A stretch of 64,000 nucleotides of DNA from RGIG8775 sp045537235 (GCA_045537235.1 JAZSPB010000033.1:1-64000); one strand, 5' to 3'. Positions 8,355 to 17,438 are shown, numbered from the stretch's first letter. Translations and numbers: made by a program. Notes: generated by a model from the letters alone, not told the origin.

Positions 8355-9152
8355 GTGTTTTTTGAAAATGAAAATCTGTCGATCAATATTTTGAGCGTAC
8401 TGCGACTTGAATGGGAGTCGCGGAACGATAAATCCGACCACCGTCCCTTTCATGCGCTGTCTTTCCGTATTCGGGGAAATGCCGGTATGTTGACTTCCGA
8501 CGGGCGAAATGAGCATTTTGAGACGGGCGATATCGCTTTTGTTCCTGCCAATTTGATCTATACGCAGATCGCGGGGAATGAGCGGCTTTTGGTTATTCAT
8601 TTCACTTGTGATGAGCCGATGCCCGAGTGGGTTAAAAAATTCAAGCCCAAAAATCCCGAATATTTTGAACGAAAATTTACCGACATCTATAACGCTTGGT
8701 CGAAAAAGCAGGTGGGATATGCCTATGAGTGCAAATCGATTTTTTATAAAATTCTGTTGGAGATTGAGCGGCAATGGAATGAGCGACGTTTTGACACGGC
8801 AAATGAAAAGCTGGCAGAGGCGATCGAGTATATCCATGACCATTTTACCGATCGCGACTTGACGGTGGAGGCAATGGCACGGCACTGCGGAATGAGCGAT
8901 ACCTATTTCCGAAAGTTGTTTTTGATCAATTTTTCGGTCACACCTCTCAAATACATCAATCAGCTTCGTATGACATATGCCCGCGAATTGTTGCAGTCCC
9001 ACTACTATACGATTGAAGAAATTGCGGAAAAATGCGGATTTAATAACATTAATTATTTTAGTTTGTTTGTAAAAAAGCAGACGGGATATCCGCCGTCGGT
9101 CTATCGGGAAAAGTTGGGGGCATCCGGAGAGAAGGCTTTTGAAAACAGATAA
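8355..9152 (+). CDS. AraC-family transcriptional regulator
   Basis: A 265-residue regulator: a cupin-like ligand-binding N-terminal half (FETGDIAFVPANLIYTQI is the typical barrel strand, about 50-70) and a C-terminal double helix-turn-helix (about 155-255) with AMARHCGMSDTYFRKLF and the signature around CGFNNINYFSLFVKKQTG. The start is GTG at 8355, eight bases after GAGGTG; the ATG at 8347 gives only a short frame. Its position divergent from the sugar operon argues that it activates that operon in response to the sugar. Confidence 0.9.
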   Translation: MFFENENLSINILSVLRLEWESRNDKSDHRPFHALSFRIRGNAGMLTSDGRNEHFETGDIAFVPANLIYTQIAGNERLLVIHFTCDEPMPEWVKKFKPKNPEYFERKFTDIYNAWSKKQVGYAYECKSIFYKILLEIERQWNERRFDTANEKLAEAIEYIHDHFTDRDLTVEAMARHCGMSDTYFRKLFLINFSVTPLKYINQLRMTYARELLQSHYYTIEEIAEKCGFNNINYFSLFVKKQTGYPPSVYREKLGASGEKAFENR

Positions 9153-9254
9153 AAGTGTTTGGTAGGTACCCCAAAGAGAAGAGCGTCAAGTGTTTTTAAG
9201 GGTGATTTTAGGGGATGCTGTCTTTCGCTTATGTGATAAAAGCGCAAAAAAAGA

Positions 9255-9283
9255 TTGACAAATTTGTAAAAATAGTATAGAAT
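9255..9283 (+). promoter_or_regulatory. sigma-A promoter of the small lipoprotein gene
   Basis: TTGACA (9255-9260), 17 bp, TAGAAT (9278-9283). Confidence 0.8.
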
Positions 9284-9325
9284 AATAATGTCGAAAGACA
9301 AATTTTCAAAAGGAGATTGATTAAA

Positions 9326-9817
9326 ATGAAACAGTTTGTAAGAGTGATTGCAGTGGCACTTCTTGCCGTTATGGTGCTTTCTTGTGTAGCTTGCTCCGGC
9401 GGTTCATCCTTCGGAAAGATCAAGGCAGATTTTGAGGCAAACGGTTATGTTTATGTAGAGAACGATGAGGGCAGCAGCATTTTTGATGCCTTCACTGCTG
9501 ATTTGGAGGAAGGTGAGATTTCTTGCACCCTTCACTTGTTCAAGGCCGAGACCAAGAAAGAAGATGATGATGACGGCGATAAGAGCATTTTTGACCAGAT
9601 CGGTGATGCAGTTGGCGATATTATGAATGCTGTGGATTACTGCGGTGTGATCGAGTTTTCATCCGACAAGGAGCTGAAGAAGGCGCTGGAAGAGAGTGAG
9701 ACCCTCAAGGGTATGATCTCGGACGCACAGAAATCCGATGTTGTAAACGGAAATTGTGTTTTGTTTGTTGGTATTAACTACGCCAAGCAGATCGAGATCT
9801 TCAATATGTCCAAGTAA
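9326..9817 (+). CDS. small secreted lipoprotein of unknown function
   Basis: A 163-residue protein with a basic start, a hydrophobic segment (VIAVALLAVMVLS) and a lipobox-like end CVACSGG, so it is probably lipidated at one of Cys20 or Cys23 and held on the outer face of the membrane. The mature part is acidic with a run KKEDDDDGDK near residue 80, and alternates strands and helices. No domain recognised. ATG 9326 is preceded by AGGAG at the normal distance. It has its own promoter and terminator, so it is monocistronic. Confidence 0.7.
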   Translation: MKQFVRVIAVALLAVMVLSCVACSGGSSFGKIKADFEANGYVYVENDEGSSIFDAFTADLEEGEISCTLHLFKAETKKEDDDDGDKSIFDQIGDAVGDIMNAVDYCGVIEFSSDKELKKALEESETLKGMISDAQKSDVVNGNCVLFVGINYAKQIEIFNMSK

Positions 9818-9834
9818 TTTTACTTAAACAAAAA

Positions 9835-9868
9835 AGAACCACAGGTTTAGATGGCCTGTGGTTCTTTT
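9835..9868. terminator. bidirectional terminator
   Basis: AGAACCACAGG and CCTGTGGTTCT arms with A-run before and TTTTG after, serving convergent lipoprotein and VOC genes. Confidence 0.85.
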
Positions 9869-9869
9869 G

Positions 9870-10274
9870 TTATACTTGCTTGAAAAATTCGATCTGTTCA
9901 CCGTCGGGACCTTTGACAAAGGCAATGTTGATGCTGATCTTCTCGGGCTTGGAATCCAACGGAACGATCTTGGGGGCAATGTGAGGGGTGGCACCTGCCG
10001 CAAGGGCGGTGTTGTATGCGTGCTCTACATCGTCTACACACATAGCGAAGTGTACCCATTTTCCGCACTCTGCAAACTCATCACCTCCGTTGGCAAAAAG
10101 CTCGATGCGACCGCCGTCACCAATGTCGTACATAATGATCTCTTTTTCGCCTTCGCCCCAGCGAACGATTTCGTGCAGACCGAGGGCTTCATAAAATTTT
10201 TGGGATTTTTCGAAATTTGCCGCCTTCAAACCGATATGGTGAAAGCCAAGTCCGGGTAAAATTGAATTTGCCAT
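9870..10274 (-). CDS. VOC (glyoxalase/bleomycin-resistance fold) family protein
   Basis: A 134-residue vicinal-oxygen-chelate protein with two beta-alpha-beta-beta-beta modules. FHHIGLKAANFEKSQKFYEALG (first 35 residues, shown in part) is the classic module start; WVHFAMCVDDVEHAY begins the second; KGPDGEQIEFFK supplies the terminal metal-ligand Glu. Family members are lyases, dioxygenases or resistance proteins; the role is not determinable. RBS AGGAG before ATG 10274, single gene with its own promoter. Confidence 0.85.
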   Translation of the reverse strand: MANSILPGLGFHHIGLKAANFEKSQKFYEALGLHEIVRWGEGEKEIIMYDIGDGGRIELFANGGDEFAECGKWVHFAMCVDDVEHAYNTALAAGATPHIAPKIVPLDSKPEKISINIAFVKGPDGEQIEFFKQV

Positions 10275-10368
10275 GATGATGCTCCTTTTTTGTATTTTGT
10301 GAGGATTTTTTCTCTTGTCTTTTTGCGAATTCCCTTTGCTTTAGCCAGTTAAAGCGAAGGTGTTACTT

Positions 10369-10397
10369 ATCATATCATACAATTTGCACTTTGTCAA
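10369..10397 (-). promoter_or_regulatory. promoter of the VOC gene
   Basis: On the minus strand: TTGACA (10397-10392), 17 bp, TATGAT (10374-10369). The 330-base gap 10275-10606 otherwise holds only this promoter and the divergent one below. Confidence 0.7.
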
Positions 10398-10521
10398 GGC
10401 TTTAGCGGTAAAAAGAGACTTTTAAAAGATTAAGAAAGCATGGTTGCGCGGTTACCCATTTGAAAAAGCAACTGCCAATCTGTTAAAAAATTTTTTTAAA
10501 AAAGTTAAAAAAATGACGTTG

Positions 10522-10550
10522 TTGACAAAACGAGGATAAAAGAGTAAACT
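10522..10550 (+). promoter_or_regulatory. promoter of the DUF2238 gene
   Basis: TTGACA (10522-10527), 17 bp, TAAACT (10545-10550). Confidence 0.7.
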
Positions 10551-10606
10551 TTTACATACGGTATAGTAACCGTTGTTTTTAGATCTGCTGTTGCACGGAG
10601 GTGCCT

Positions 10607-11509
10607 ATGAAAAAAGAGAAGAAGAAAAGAAATTCACCGCTTCCCAACCGGGAGGAAATGAGACATCATGTGCTCTCGAAGAGCAGGGGCTTGAAGGTGT
10701 TGTATATTTTTTTGAGCGCGATGGTGATCTTCACCCTGGTACGTTCGGTCTTCCGCCGAGAGCATTTCAATGTAATGATGTGTTTGCTGACCTTAGTGCT
10801 CTTTATGATCCCCGCTTTTGTAGAGAAAAACTTTAAAGTCCATCTTTCCGGCTTCTTTGAAGGGATCGTTTTGGTGTTTATCTTTTCGGCGGAGATCTTG
10901 GGTGAGATCAATTGCTACTATCAGAAGGTTCCGCATTGGGATACGGTTCTTCACACGGTCAACGGCTTCATGTTTGCCGCCTTTGGTTTTGCGCTTTTGG
11001 ACATGATCAACCGAGACAGTCATATTAAGTTTAAACTGTCGCCCGTATATCTTGCTTTGGTTGCTTTTTGCTTTTCCATGACAGTAGGCGTGATCTGGGA
11101 GTTTTATGAGTTTGGCGCCGATGTTTTGTTGGATTCCGATATGCAAAAGGATACCTATATTGCCGGCTTTAACACCGTTACACTGGATCCCGCCAAAAGC
11201 AATACGCCGATTTCCGTACAAGGGATCCGCGAAGTGGTGATAACCTTGGAAAACGGAGAGACTTTGGTACTTCCCGCTTATCTTGACGTGGGGCTCATAG
11301 ATACCATGAAGGATCTTGCCGTCAATTTTATCGGGGCGGCGGTCTTTAGTGTGATCGGCTATTTCTTTGTTAAGCATAAGGGGAACGGAAAGTTTGCGGG
11401 ACAGTTCATACCAACCTTCTGTGATACTGCTGAACCGGGAGAGGAAGGCTTTGAGAATGCAGAAAAAATAAAACAAAAGTCGGACAAGGCAAAGACCAAA
11501 GCAGAGTAA
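10607..11509 (+). CDS. DUF2238 (YjdF-like) integral membrane protein
   Basis: A 300-residue polytopic membrane protein. Hydrophobic segments appear around residues 28-48, 55-72, 84-103, 118-137 and 147-165, and again near 240-262. Family hallmarks WDTVLHTVNGF, GVIWEFYEFGAD and DTMKDLAVNFIGA are present; the acidic and histidine residues in them recur across the family, which has no agreed function. ATG 10607 follows GGAGG (10597-10601); the cytoplasmic tail is lysine- and glutamate-rich. An extracytoplasmic insert of about 60 residues lies between segments five and six. Confidence 0.8.
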   Translation: MKKEKKKRNSPLPNREEMRHHVLSKSRGLKVLYIFLSAMVIFTLVRSVFRREHFNVMMCLLTLVLFMIPAFVEKNFKVHLSGFFEGIVLVFIFSAEILGEINCYYQKVPHWDTVLHTVNGFMFAAFGFALLDMINRDSHIKFKLSPVYLALVAFCFSMTVGVIWEFYEFGADVLLDSDMQKDTYIAGFNTVTLDPAKSNTPISVQGIREVVITLENGETLVLPAYLDVGLIDTMKDLAVNFIGAAVFSVIGYFFVKHKGNGKFAGQFIPTFCDTAEPGEEGFENAEKIKQKSDKAKTKAE

Positions 11510-11533
11510 AAAATATGTGACTTGAATATCGGG

Positions 11534-11568
11534 GGAGAGAATTGTTGAATGTTTTCTCTCCTTTTTTT
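11534..11568 (+). terminator. terminator of the DUF2238 gene
   Basis: GGAGAGAA (11534-11541) and TTCTCTCC (11554-11561) followed by seven T. Confidence 0.85.
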
Positions 11569-11626
11569 GTCAAAACATGATTTTTGAATCAAAAATAAAA
11601 AAAGCAAAAAAAATTTCGAAAAAGGG

Positions 11627-11655
11627 TTGATTTTTTGTTTTGTTTATGGTATAAT
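11627..11655 (+). promoter_or_regulatory. promoter of the tRNA-Ser/tRNA-Thr unit
   Basis: TTGATT (11627-11632), 17 bp, TATAAT (11650-11655), 13 bases before the tRNA-Ser gene. Confidence 0.8.
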
Positions 11656-11668
11656 CATGGAGTCGCAC

Positions 11669-11760
11669 GGAGAGATGGCTGAGCTGGTCTAAGGCGCACG
11701 ACTGGAAATCGTGTTAAGGCTAATACCCTTACGAGGGTTCGAATCCCTCTCTCTCCGCCA
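11669..11760 (+). tRNA. tRNA-Ser (GGA anticodon)
   Basis: A 92-base tRNA with acceptor arms GGAGAGA/TCTCTCC, encoded CCA end, a long variable arm (TAAGGCTAATACCCTTA region) as expected for class II tRNA, and anticodon loop CTGGAAA giving GGA. Confidence 0.97.
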
Positions 11761-11768
11761 CTTCATAT

Positions 11769-11844
11769 GCTGGTATGGCTCAGTCGGTAGAGCACGTCAT
11801 TGGTAATGACGAGGTCATCGGTTCGATTCCGATTACCAGCTCCA
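11769..11844 (+). tRNA. tRNA-Thr (GGT anticodon)
   Basis: A 76-base tRNA with acceptor arms GCTGGTA/TACCAGC, encoded CCA, anticodon loop TTGGTAA giving GGT. Eight bases after tRNA-Ser, same transcript. Confidence 0.97.
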
Positions 11845-11847
11845 AAT

Positions 11848-11877
11848 TCCGGACATTTCGGTGTCCGGAGTTTTTTT
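11848..11877 (+). terminator. terminator of the tRNA operon
   Basis: TCCGGACA (11848-11855), loop, TGTCCGGA (11862-11869), then seven T. The following 200 bases to 12080 show nothing recognisable. Confidence 0.9.
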
Positions 11878-12080
11878 ATCCGCGGACGCGGTCGGCCTTT
11901 TGAGAGGTGCAACACAGCCTTGAAGGTTTGCAAACGGCTCTTGCCCCATGTGTGATTTGTGTGAACACGAGGATTCCGTTGGTGCAATAGTTTGCGCAAA
12001 CTTTATCAAGGAAATTTTCATTTTGGCAACTTTTAGAAATCAAATGATATAAACATTCAAAATTGATTTTGAAGCACAAA

Positions 12081-12120
12081 ATCCCCACAGTACCGCGTCA
12101 TGGTCTGTGGGGATCTTTTT
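12081..12120. terminator. bidirectional terminator
   Basis: ATCCCCACAG (12081-12090) and CTGTGGGGAT (12105-12114), then CTTTTT on the plus strand and TTTTG on the minus strand; it closes the O-antigen-ligase-like gene. Confidence 0.75.
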
Positions 12121-12154
12121 GAAGTTCTTCAATACGGATACGGCTTGAGAAGCA

Positions 12155-13555
12155 TTATTCCGATGCCGTTTCTTTCTCTGCTTTTTTTAATTTTCTTGCC
12201 CTGCCTTCCAGCAGAACAAACAACGGAACGGAGAGCACCGCATAAGGAATGGGCGCAAATTCACCGGGATCGGTTTGGGAATAAAGGAACAGACCCAAAT
12301 AAACAAGACCCATACCCAAGCTTTGCATATCGGGGTTGGTGAAGACCAGCTTGGCACGGAAGAAAAACTGGAGTGCATAGGCGATCAAGCCGAGCAGACC
12401 CATACTTCCCCAAATTTGCGGGAAGTACATATGGTACCAACAAATGCATCCTTCCGCCGAGTAGATATCGGTATTGGCAGTAGAGGAGATACCGATGCCG
12501 AACCAAGGATGTTCCCAAAAATCACGAATAGAGCGAAGCAGGAAGTCCATGCGCGATTCTCCGAGAGAGATCCAACCTTTGGGAAGGCGGAAATCCAAAA
12601 GCGCATAGAGAGGCTCCTTGAGCACGATGATTGCGGAGGTAGCACAGCCGACGAGTAAGAGAATGTTGATACACTTTGCTCCCCAAGAGCGACGTCCCCA
12701 CAAATAATAGAAAACGCAAATGATCAAAAGAAGGGAACCGAAGAGAATGGCCGTGCGAGCCAAGGTCAGTACGGTACCGAGATAGATAACAAGACCGAAG
12801 AAGAAAAATACAATATGCAAGATGGCTTTCTTGGCTTGCTTGGCCATATAAAAGGCGGCAGGAAGACACATAACACCCAGAGTGGAAATGGTGTTGCGGT
12901 GAGAAAAGTTGTTAAAATACCCCTTGGGTGACCAATCGGCTTCACCGCTTACATCCGCGAGGTTGGAAAGCAACCATTTCAAAAAATGCTCCAGAACCAC
13001 AGCCGAGCAAAGCAGACCCAAGAGCATCAGGCACATGAGAAAGAAGTGAATGGGATCATAAGTTCGCTTGTCCCGACGGTTGAAAGCGCAGAGAAGATAT
13101 AGCGCGATCAACCCAACAGAAAGACCGATGATGTGATAAACGGCGGCGAGAGAGCTGTAGTCACGGGAAGCGTGGGCGGTGCCGATGCCACTGAAAAGAA
13201 CGGCAAGGGAAGTGGCGACCAAACCGTAAAACGAGGCACCGACATAAATCGGTCGTCGGTAGCATATCAAATGAAAGATCAGTCCGATGACAACGGGATA
13301 GGCAAAGGGAATGTAAGGGATGACCGTTTCCAAGGTAGCCAGTAGAGTGGCACCGATAACGATGACACAGAAGGCAGGCAGAAGCGCAGGGAGAAGATCA
13401 TCCGACACAAAAAGGATCAAGGCCACAAGGAAGGCATTGATGATCATGGATATTATTTTTAACTTGTCGTCCCCCACAAGGCCAAACAACCCAACCAAGA
13501 AGGGAATGGGCACAAAGGCGGCAGAGGTGAAGAAGTGACGAATTTTAGTTAACAT
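12155..13555 (-). CDS. O-antigen ligase/polymerase-like membrane protein (Wzy_C type)
   Basis: A 466-residue protein with about 11-12 hydrophobic segments. The family hallmarks are NFSHRNTIS before a membrane helix, TLARTAILFG, and a long outer loop with an arginine-rich start (ESRMDFLLRSIRDFWEHPWFGIGIS), the active-site region of Wzy/WaaL-type enzymes that transfer glycan chains from undecaprenyl carriers. In Gram-positives such proteins polymerise or attach surface polysaccharide. No glycosyltransferases are adjacent, so the target polymer is unknown. ATG 13555 with GGAG eight bases before it; 33 upstream codons in frame are not used. Confidence 0.8.
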   Translation of the reverse strand: MLTKIRHFFTSAAFVPIPFLVGLFGLVGDDKLKIISMIINAFLVALILFVSDDLLPALLPAFCVIVIGATLLATLETVIPYIPFAYPVVIGLIFHLICYRRPIYVGASFYGLVATSLAVLFSGIGTAHASRDYSSLAAVYHIIGLSVGLIALYLLCAFNRRDKRTYDPIHFFLMCLMLLGLLCSAVVLEHFLKWLLSNLADVSGEADWSPKGYFNNFSHRNTISTLGVMCLPAAFYMAKQAKKAILHIVFFFFGLVIYLGTVLTLARTAILFGSLLLIICVFYYLWGRRSWGAKCINILLLVGCATSAIIVLKEPLYALLDFRLPKGWISLGESRMDFLLRSIRDFWEHPWFGIGISSTANTDIYSAEGCICWYHMYFPQIWGSMGLLGLIAYALQFFFRAKLVFTNPDMQSLGMGLVYLGLFLYSQTDPGEFAPIPYAVLSVPLFVLLEGRARKLKKAEKETASE

Positions 13556-13699
13556 TATATTTCTCCGAAGTGTCGGGATTTTAAAACATCTGAATATTAT
13601 TTTACTACATTGTCGGCAATTTGTCAAGGGATATGGAGGAGGGCGCAATTGCAAGCGAACGGGATCACTTTGATCGGGGAGGGATATTGGGGATTTGTA

Positions 13700-14809
13700 T
13701 TACTTACGGTATTTTTTGCTCCGTCCCCACAAAATGATGCAAAACAAAAAAAGCAAGCAGACAATGAGAGTGTAAGGAAATTGCCGGCGGGCAAAATGTA
13801 AGATACCCGTACTTTGAGCAGACGACAGAACATGAGGGGCAAGATATTTTGTGTATCCCCAACTTATAAAAGCGCAAAAAAGACCTTGACAGAATTTGGA
13901 GAGGAAGTACGGGATGAAAGAGATCCCTCTTCCGCCGCAGAGCGAAAGGATCTGGAAATGTACCGAAATTCCTGACCAGCCGATGATAAACCCGCAAACC
14001 GCAGCGCTGAGCGGATCGGTTCCCGACAGTGCGGCGGCGCTGACCCCCGACGATATTTCAAAAATGCCAAACAGCAGGGCATTTAAGTGAGTTGGAAGAT
14101 TCCATCCTCTCAAAGCATGGGAAAGGCATCCGATGACAGAGGAGAAAAAGATAACATATGCACAAACAGATAACATGGCCGCTGTGGCCGAGGATACCGC
14201 CGAGGTAAAAGAGCTCACGCTGAGACGTACGGGCGGTTGGATAAAGCATTCTTTGTTGTTTTCACTTCGATTCCGGCGAAGGATCAGTCCTGTGAATATG
14301 GCGGCAGACAGAACCGTGATATAAAGAAAAACACCGAACCGACGACTGGAAAAAAGAGAGACTCCCACGGCACTGATAAGAAAACCCGAGCTTGGAATGT
14401 TACAAAAAGCCAGGAGCTTTTCCAGTTCCCGAAGAGATATAGCTCCCTTATCGTAAAGAGAGACGGCGGTTTTGGCACCAATAGGAAATCCGCAAAGGGC
14501 GCCGAGAAGTAGCGCAGAGCATCCTGCTTGTGAAATACCAAACAGACGTGCCAAAGGCTTTCCGAGAGTCTTCCCGAACATCTCTCCGAATCCGACGGTC
14601 ACCAAAAGCTCGGAAATAACCATGAAGGGGAAGAGAGAGGGGATGACATTGGAAGCACAAAGGCGCAGACCGGTTTGGACATACTCAATGGCAATCTCGG
14701 AATTTTTGATGATCATGGCTAAAGAAAATGCACTCATAAAGCAAAGAAAACAGCGACCGAAATCGGGCAAGGTCGCGCGAAGCTTGGTTCTTTTCGGATG
14801 GATGGTCAT
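13700..14809 (-). CDS. ylbJ: sporulation integral membrane protein YlbJ family
   Basis: A 369-residue polytopic membrane protein with Gate (nucleoside-recognition) repeats. Diagnostic stretches are SNVIPSLFPFMVISE near residue 55, GALCGFPIGAKTAV near 100, and the mirrored GFIIGWSGISVHFQ near 275. In Bacillus, YlbJ (SpoVV) moves dipicolinic acid across the outer forespore membrane. Placed divergent from yqfC/yqfD, itself a sporulation pair, which supports the assignment. Start ATG 14809. Confidence 0.85.
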   Translation of the reverse strand: MTIHPKRTKLRATLPDFGRCFLCFMSAFSLAMIIKNSEIAIEYVQTGLRLCASNVIPSLFPFMVISELLVTVGFGEMFGKTLGKPLARLFGISQAGCSALLLGALCGFPIGAKTAVSLYDKGAISLRELEKLLAFCNIPSSGFLISAVGVSLFSSRRFGVFLYITVLSAAIFTGLILRRNRSENNKECFIQPPVRLSVSSFTSAVSSATAAMLSVCAYVIFFSSVIGCLSHALRGWNLPTHLNALLFGIFEISSGVSAAALSGTDPLSAAVCGFIIGWSGISVHFQILSLCGGRGISFIPYFLSKFCQGLFCAFISWGYTKYLAPHVLSSAQSTGILHFARRQFPYTLIVCLLFLFCIILWGRSKKYRK

Positions 14810-14906
14810 GGGATTCCTTCCTTCGGCATAAAATACTCTGTAACATATTTACTGCCGAGAATTGCGAGGTATGCGTACGGCGGTGAAAAAAGAAAGGCGG
14901 GAGAAT

Positions 14907-15206
14907 ATGAGCCGAAAAAAACAGAGCCGTGCGGTGGGAAAAGCAAGCCTTTGGGAACGCGTGGGCAAGCATTTTGAGATCGACGCAGATATGATAAGCG
15001 GTGGCGGTCGCGTGGAGATACGGGGAAGAAGCCGAGTGGATGTGGGGGGCGTGAAAAAGATCCGCTCATATACCGACACGCAGGTCGTTTTGGTTATGGA
15101 GAGAGGGTCGCTGTCGGTATGCGGAAAGCGGTTGGAATGCGTACTGTATCAGCGCGGTGAGGCTGCAGTAGAGGGGTGCATCGAATCGGTGTGCTTCGGA
15201 GAATAG
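14907..15206 (+). CDS. yqfC: sporulation protein YqfC (YabP/YqfC family)
   Basis: A 99-residue protein of the YabP/YqfC family. The conserved pattern VEIRGRSRVDVGGVKKIRSYTD-type region (about 37-60) and ERGSLSVCGKRLECV (about 64-78) is the whole-domain signature. These proteins are sigma-E controlled and needed for late spore development. ATG 14907 follows GGGAG; an in-frame upstream ATG lacks a ribosome site. Next gene starts ten bases after its stop. Confidence 0.88.
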   Translation: MSRKKQSRAVGKASLWERVGKHFEIDADMISGGGRVEIRGRSRVDVGGVKKIRSYTDTQVVLVMERGSLSVCGKRLECVLYQRGEAAVEGCIESVCFGE

Positions 15207-15215
15207 GAGGTGCGA

Positions 15216-16382
15216 ATGGGATTTTTTTCAGGTCAGGTGACGTTGAGCGGCGAAGCGAGGGATGGTGCGGCTATCCTGGAGCTGGTAGGTCGGGAAGGAA
15301 TCGTTTGTCGTCGCTTTTTTTCGGAGGGAGACGGCTCGGTTCGCATGGTGCTTTCGGCACGGGCTGCCAAGCACCTTTGTAAGGTTTGTTGCGAGGCGGA
15401 TATCCGCCTTTCGGTGATCGAGAAACGAGGGCTTCCCGATTTGGCGGAGCGGTACGGAAAACGGATCGGGCTTTGGCTGGGTGTGTTGGCGGCTACGCTT
15501 TTGGTGTGGCTATCATCGAAGGTCGTTTGGGATATTCGTGTGACGGGTAATCAAATGCTGTCAGACGAAGAGATCAAGGAGATCCTTGCCGAAAGCGGAC
15601 TGTTTGAAGGCACCTATCTGCCCAAGTTTGACGCGAGCTCAACAGAGAATAGGGTGCTTCTTTCTCACAATGAGATCGGTTGGATAGCCATCAATATAAA
15701 AGGTACGACGGCCAATGTAGAGGTGTCGGAGACCGTGAGAGGGCGGCAAGAGGGGAAGTCGGCTGCCAATTTGGTCGCTGCACGCGACGGGAAGATCGAG
15801 CGGATCGAGGTCTATGACGGAAGTGTTTGCGTCAAGGTTGGCGAAGTGGTACGAGCGGGGGAGGTGCTGGTCAGTGGGGTGTATGAAGGGGTTGGCTCTC
15901 TTCGGACAACTCGCGCCGCAGGAAAGATCTATGCGCGTACCGTGCGCGAATTTTCGGTAGAAATTCCTCTGAAAAGCACCGAAAAGGTGTATACGGGACG
16001 AGAATGGTGTGAAAAATATATAAATTTTTTCTCAAAACGCATAAAAGTTTTCGCAAATACTGGAAATGTAGGGGCAACTTGTGATATAATATACTATAAT
16101 GGCGGATTGGGGCTTTCGGACGGCACCTCGGTTCCCATCGGTATGGAGACCGTACTTTATCGGGAATATCGTGAACAGGAGATCATGCTGGACGGACAGA
16201 CTGCGATGGAACGAGCTTTTACGACTTTAGAAGGGATGCTGGAGACCTTTGTCACCGAGTCCCAAGCAGAACTGTTGAAAAAGACCGTGACCTATGAGCT
16301 GGATGAGGATGCGTATCGCCTACGGTGTGAGGTGATATGCGTGGAGAACATCGCTCTGACGCGGGAATTGGATATTGATTAA
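15216..16382 (+). CDS. yqfD: sporulation protein YqfD
   Basis: A 388-residue protein with a cytoplasmic N-terminal domain of about 80 residues, one membrane helix (about 83-103), and a large extracytoplasmic part that begins with a POTRA-like DIRVTGNQMLSDEEIKEIL. Later sheet-rich region includes ARDGKIERIEVYDGSVCVKVGE, resembling a hammerhead/lipoyl-like strand set. Family acts in the mother cell during engulfment or cortex stages. AGGAGG at 15205-15210 precedes ATG 15216; a GTG two codons earlier overlaps that site and is rejected. Confidence 0.88.
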   Translation: MGFFSGQVTLSGEARDGAAILELVGREGIVCRRFFSEGDGSVRMVLSARAAKHLCKVCCEADIRLSVIEKRGLPDLAERYGKRIGLWLGVLAATLLVWLSSKVVWDIRVTGNQMLSDEEIKEILAESGLFEGTYLPKFDASSTENRVLLSHNEIGWIAINIKGTTANVEVSETVRGRQEGKSAANLVAARDGKIERIEVYDGSVCVKVGEVVRAGEVLVSGVYEGVGSLRTTRAAGKIYARTVREFSVEIPLKSTEKVYTGREWCEKYINFFSKRIKVFANTGNVGATCDIIYYNGGLGLSDGTSVPIGMETVLYREYREQEIMLDGQTAMERAFTTLEGMLETFVTESQAELLKKTVTYELDEDAYRLRCEVICVENIALTRELDID

Positions 16383-16398
16383 GAGAAATGAGGAAATT

Positions 16399-17427
16399 AT
16401 GGCACAGAGAACGGTAAAAATAGCAACCAGCGAGTTGACACGCAAGCTGTTCGGCAGCTTTGATGCCAATGCGCGGGAGATCGAGACCGCATTCGGCGTT
16501 ACGCTTCGCAACCGCGAGGCCGAGGATGGCGATGCCGTGCTGATCGACGGAGAGGAAGAGAATGTAAATCTTGCCGCTGACGTGATCGGTTATCTGTTGG
16601 ATGTAGCTAAAATCAACGAAACGATCGAAGGACAGACCCTGCGCTATGCCATTGATATGGTAAAGACCGGTCAAGGTGCGGCATTGACGGGGCTTGACGG
16701 TGACTGCATTTGCATCACCCACCGCTCCAAGCCCATCAAGGCTAAGACGGTAGGACAGAAGCAATATGTCGATGCCATCGGTAAAAACACCATCATCCTC
16801 GGTGTGGGACCTGCGGGTACGGGAAAAACCTTCCTTGCGGTAGCCATGGCGGTCAAAGCGCTTCGAGCCAAGCAGGTCAGCCGTATTATCTTGACGCGTC
16901 CTGCGATCGAAGCAGGCGAAAAACTGGGATTTCTTCCGGGGGATCTTCAGAGTAAGATCGATCCTTATCTGCGTCCGCTCTACGATGCGCTGTATGAGAT
17001 GATCGGCACCGAGGCCTATGCCCGATATGTGGAAAAAGGAACCATTGAGATCGCGCCGTTGGCCTATATGCGCGGTCGTACTTTGGATGATTCGTTTATC
17101 ATTCTTGATGAGGCGCAGAATGCTACCCCCGAGCAGATGAAGATGTTCTTGACGCGTTTGGGCTTCAACTCCAAAATGGTGGTTACGGGTGACTTGACCC
17201 AGACCGATCTGCCCTTTGGTCAAAAGAGCGGTCTATCTGCGGCGGTCAAGATCTTGGATAATATCGACGATATTGCCATTCACCATTTTACCGAACGCGA
17301 CGTGGTTCGTCACAAACTGGTGCAAAAGATCATTCTCGCCTATGAGAAGCATGAGCGCGAGAGTGTACGAAAAGCCGCCGAGGCGCGGCAGAAATACACA
17401 GCCGGACCCATGAGAGATAAGAAATGA
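16399..17427 (+). CDS. phoH: PhoH family ATPase
   Basis: A 342-residue cytoplasmic P-loop ATPase. Walker A GPAGTGKT at 137-144, the PhoH-specific LTRPAIEAGEKLGFLPGD (about 166-183), Walker B FIILDEAQNA near 235 and GDLTQTDLP near 265. PhoH/YbeZ proteins have RNA-helicase-like ATPase activity and act with YbeY in ribosome quality control; ybeY follows immediately here. ATG 16399 chosen for GAGGAAAT eight bases before it over an in-frame upstream ATG overlapping yqfD. Confidence 0.93.
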   Translation: MAQRTVKIATSELTRKLFGSFDANAREIETAFGVTLRNREAEDGDAVLIDGEEENVNLAADVIGYLLDVAKINETIEGQTLRYAIDMVKTGQGAALTGLDGDCICITHRSKPIKAKTVGQKQYVDAIGKNTIILGVGPAGTGKTFLAVAMAVKALRAKQVSRIILTRPAIEAGEKLGFLPGDLQSKIDPYLRPLYDALYEMIGTEAYARYVEKGTIEIAPLAYMRGRTLDDSFIILDEAQNATPEQMKMFLTRLGFNSKMVVTGDLTQTDLPFGQKSGLSAAVKILDNIDDIAIHHFTERDVVRHKLVQKIILAYEKHERESVRKAAEARQKYTAGPMRDKK

Positions 17428-17438
17428 GAGGGAATGAC

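Noticed and set aside
11763..11999. Minus-strand frame ending RNRTDDLVITNDVLYRLSHTSI
   Set aside because: This is the well-known false protein produced by reading a tRNA gene antisense; it covers tRNA-Thr.
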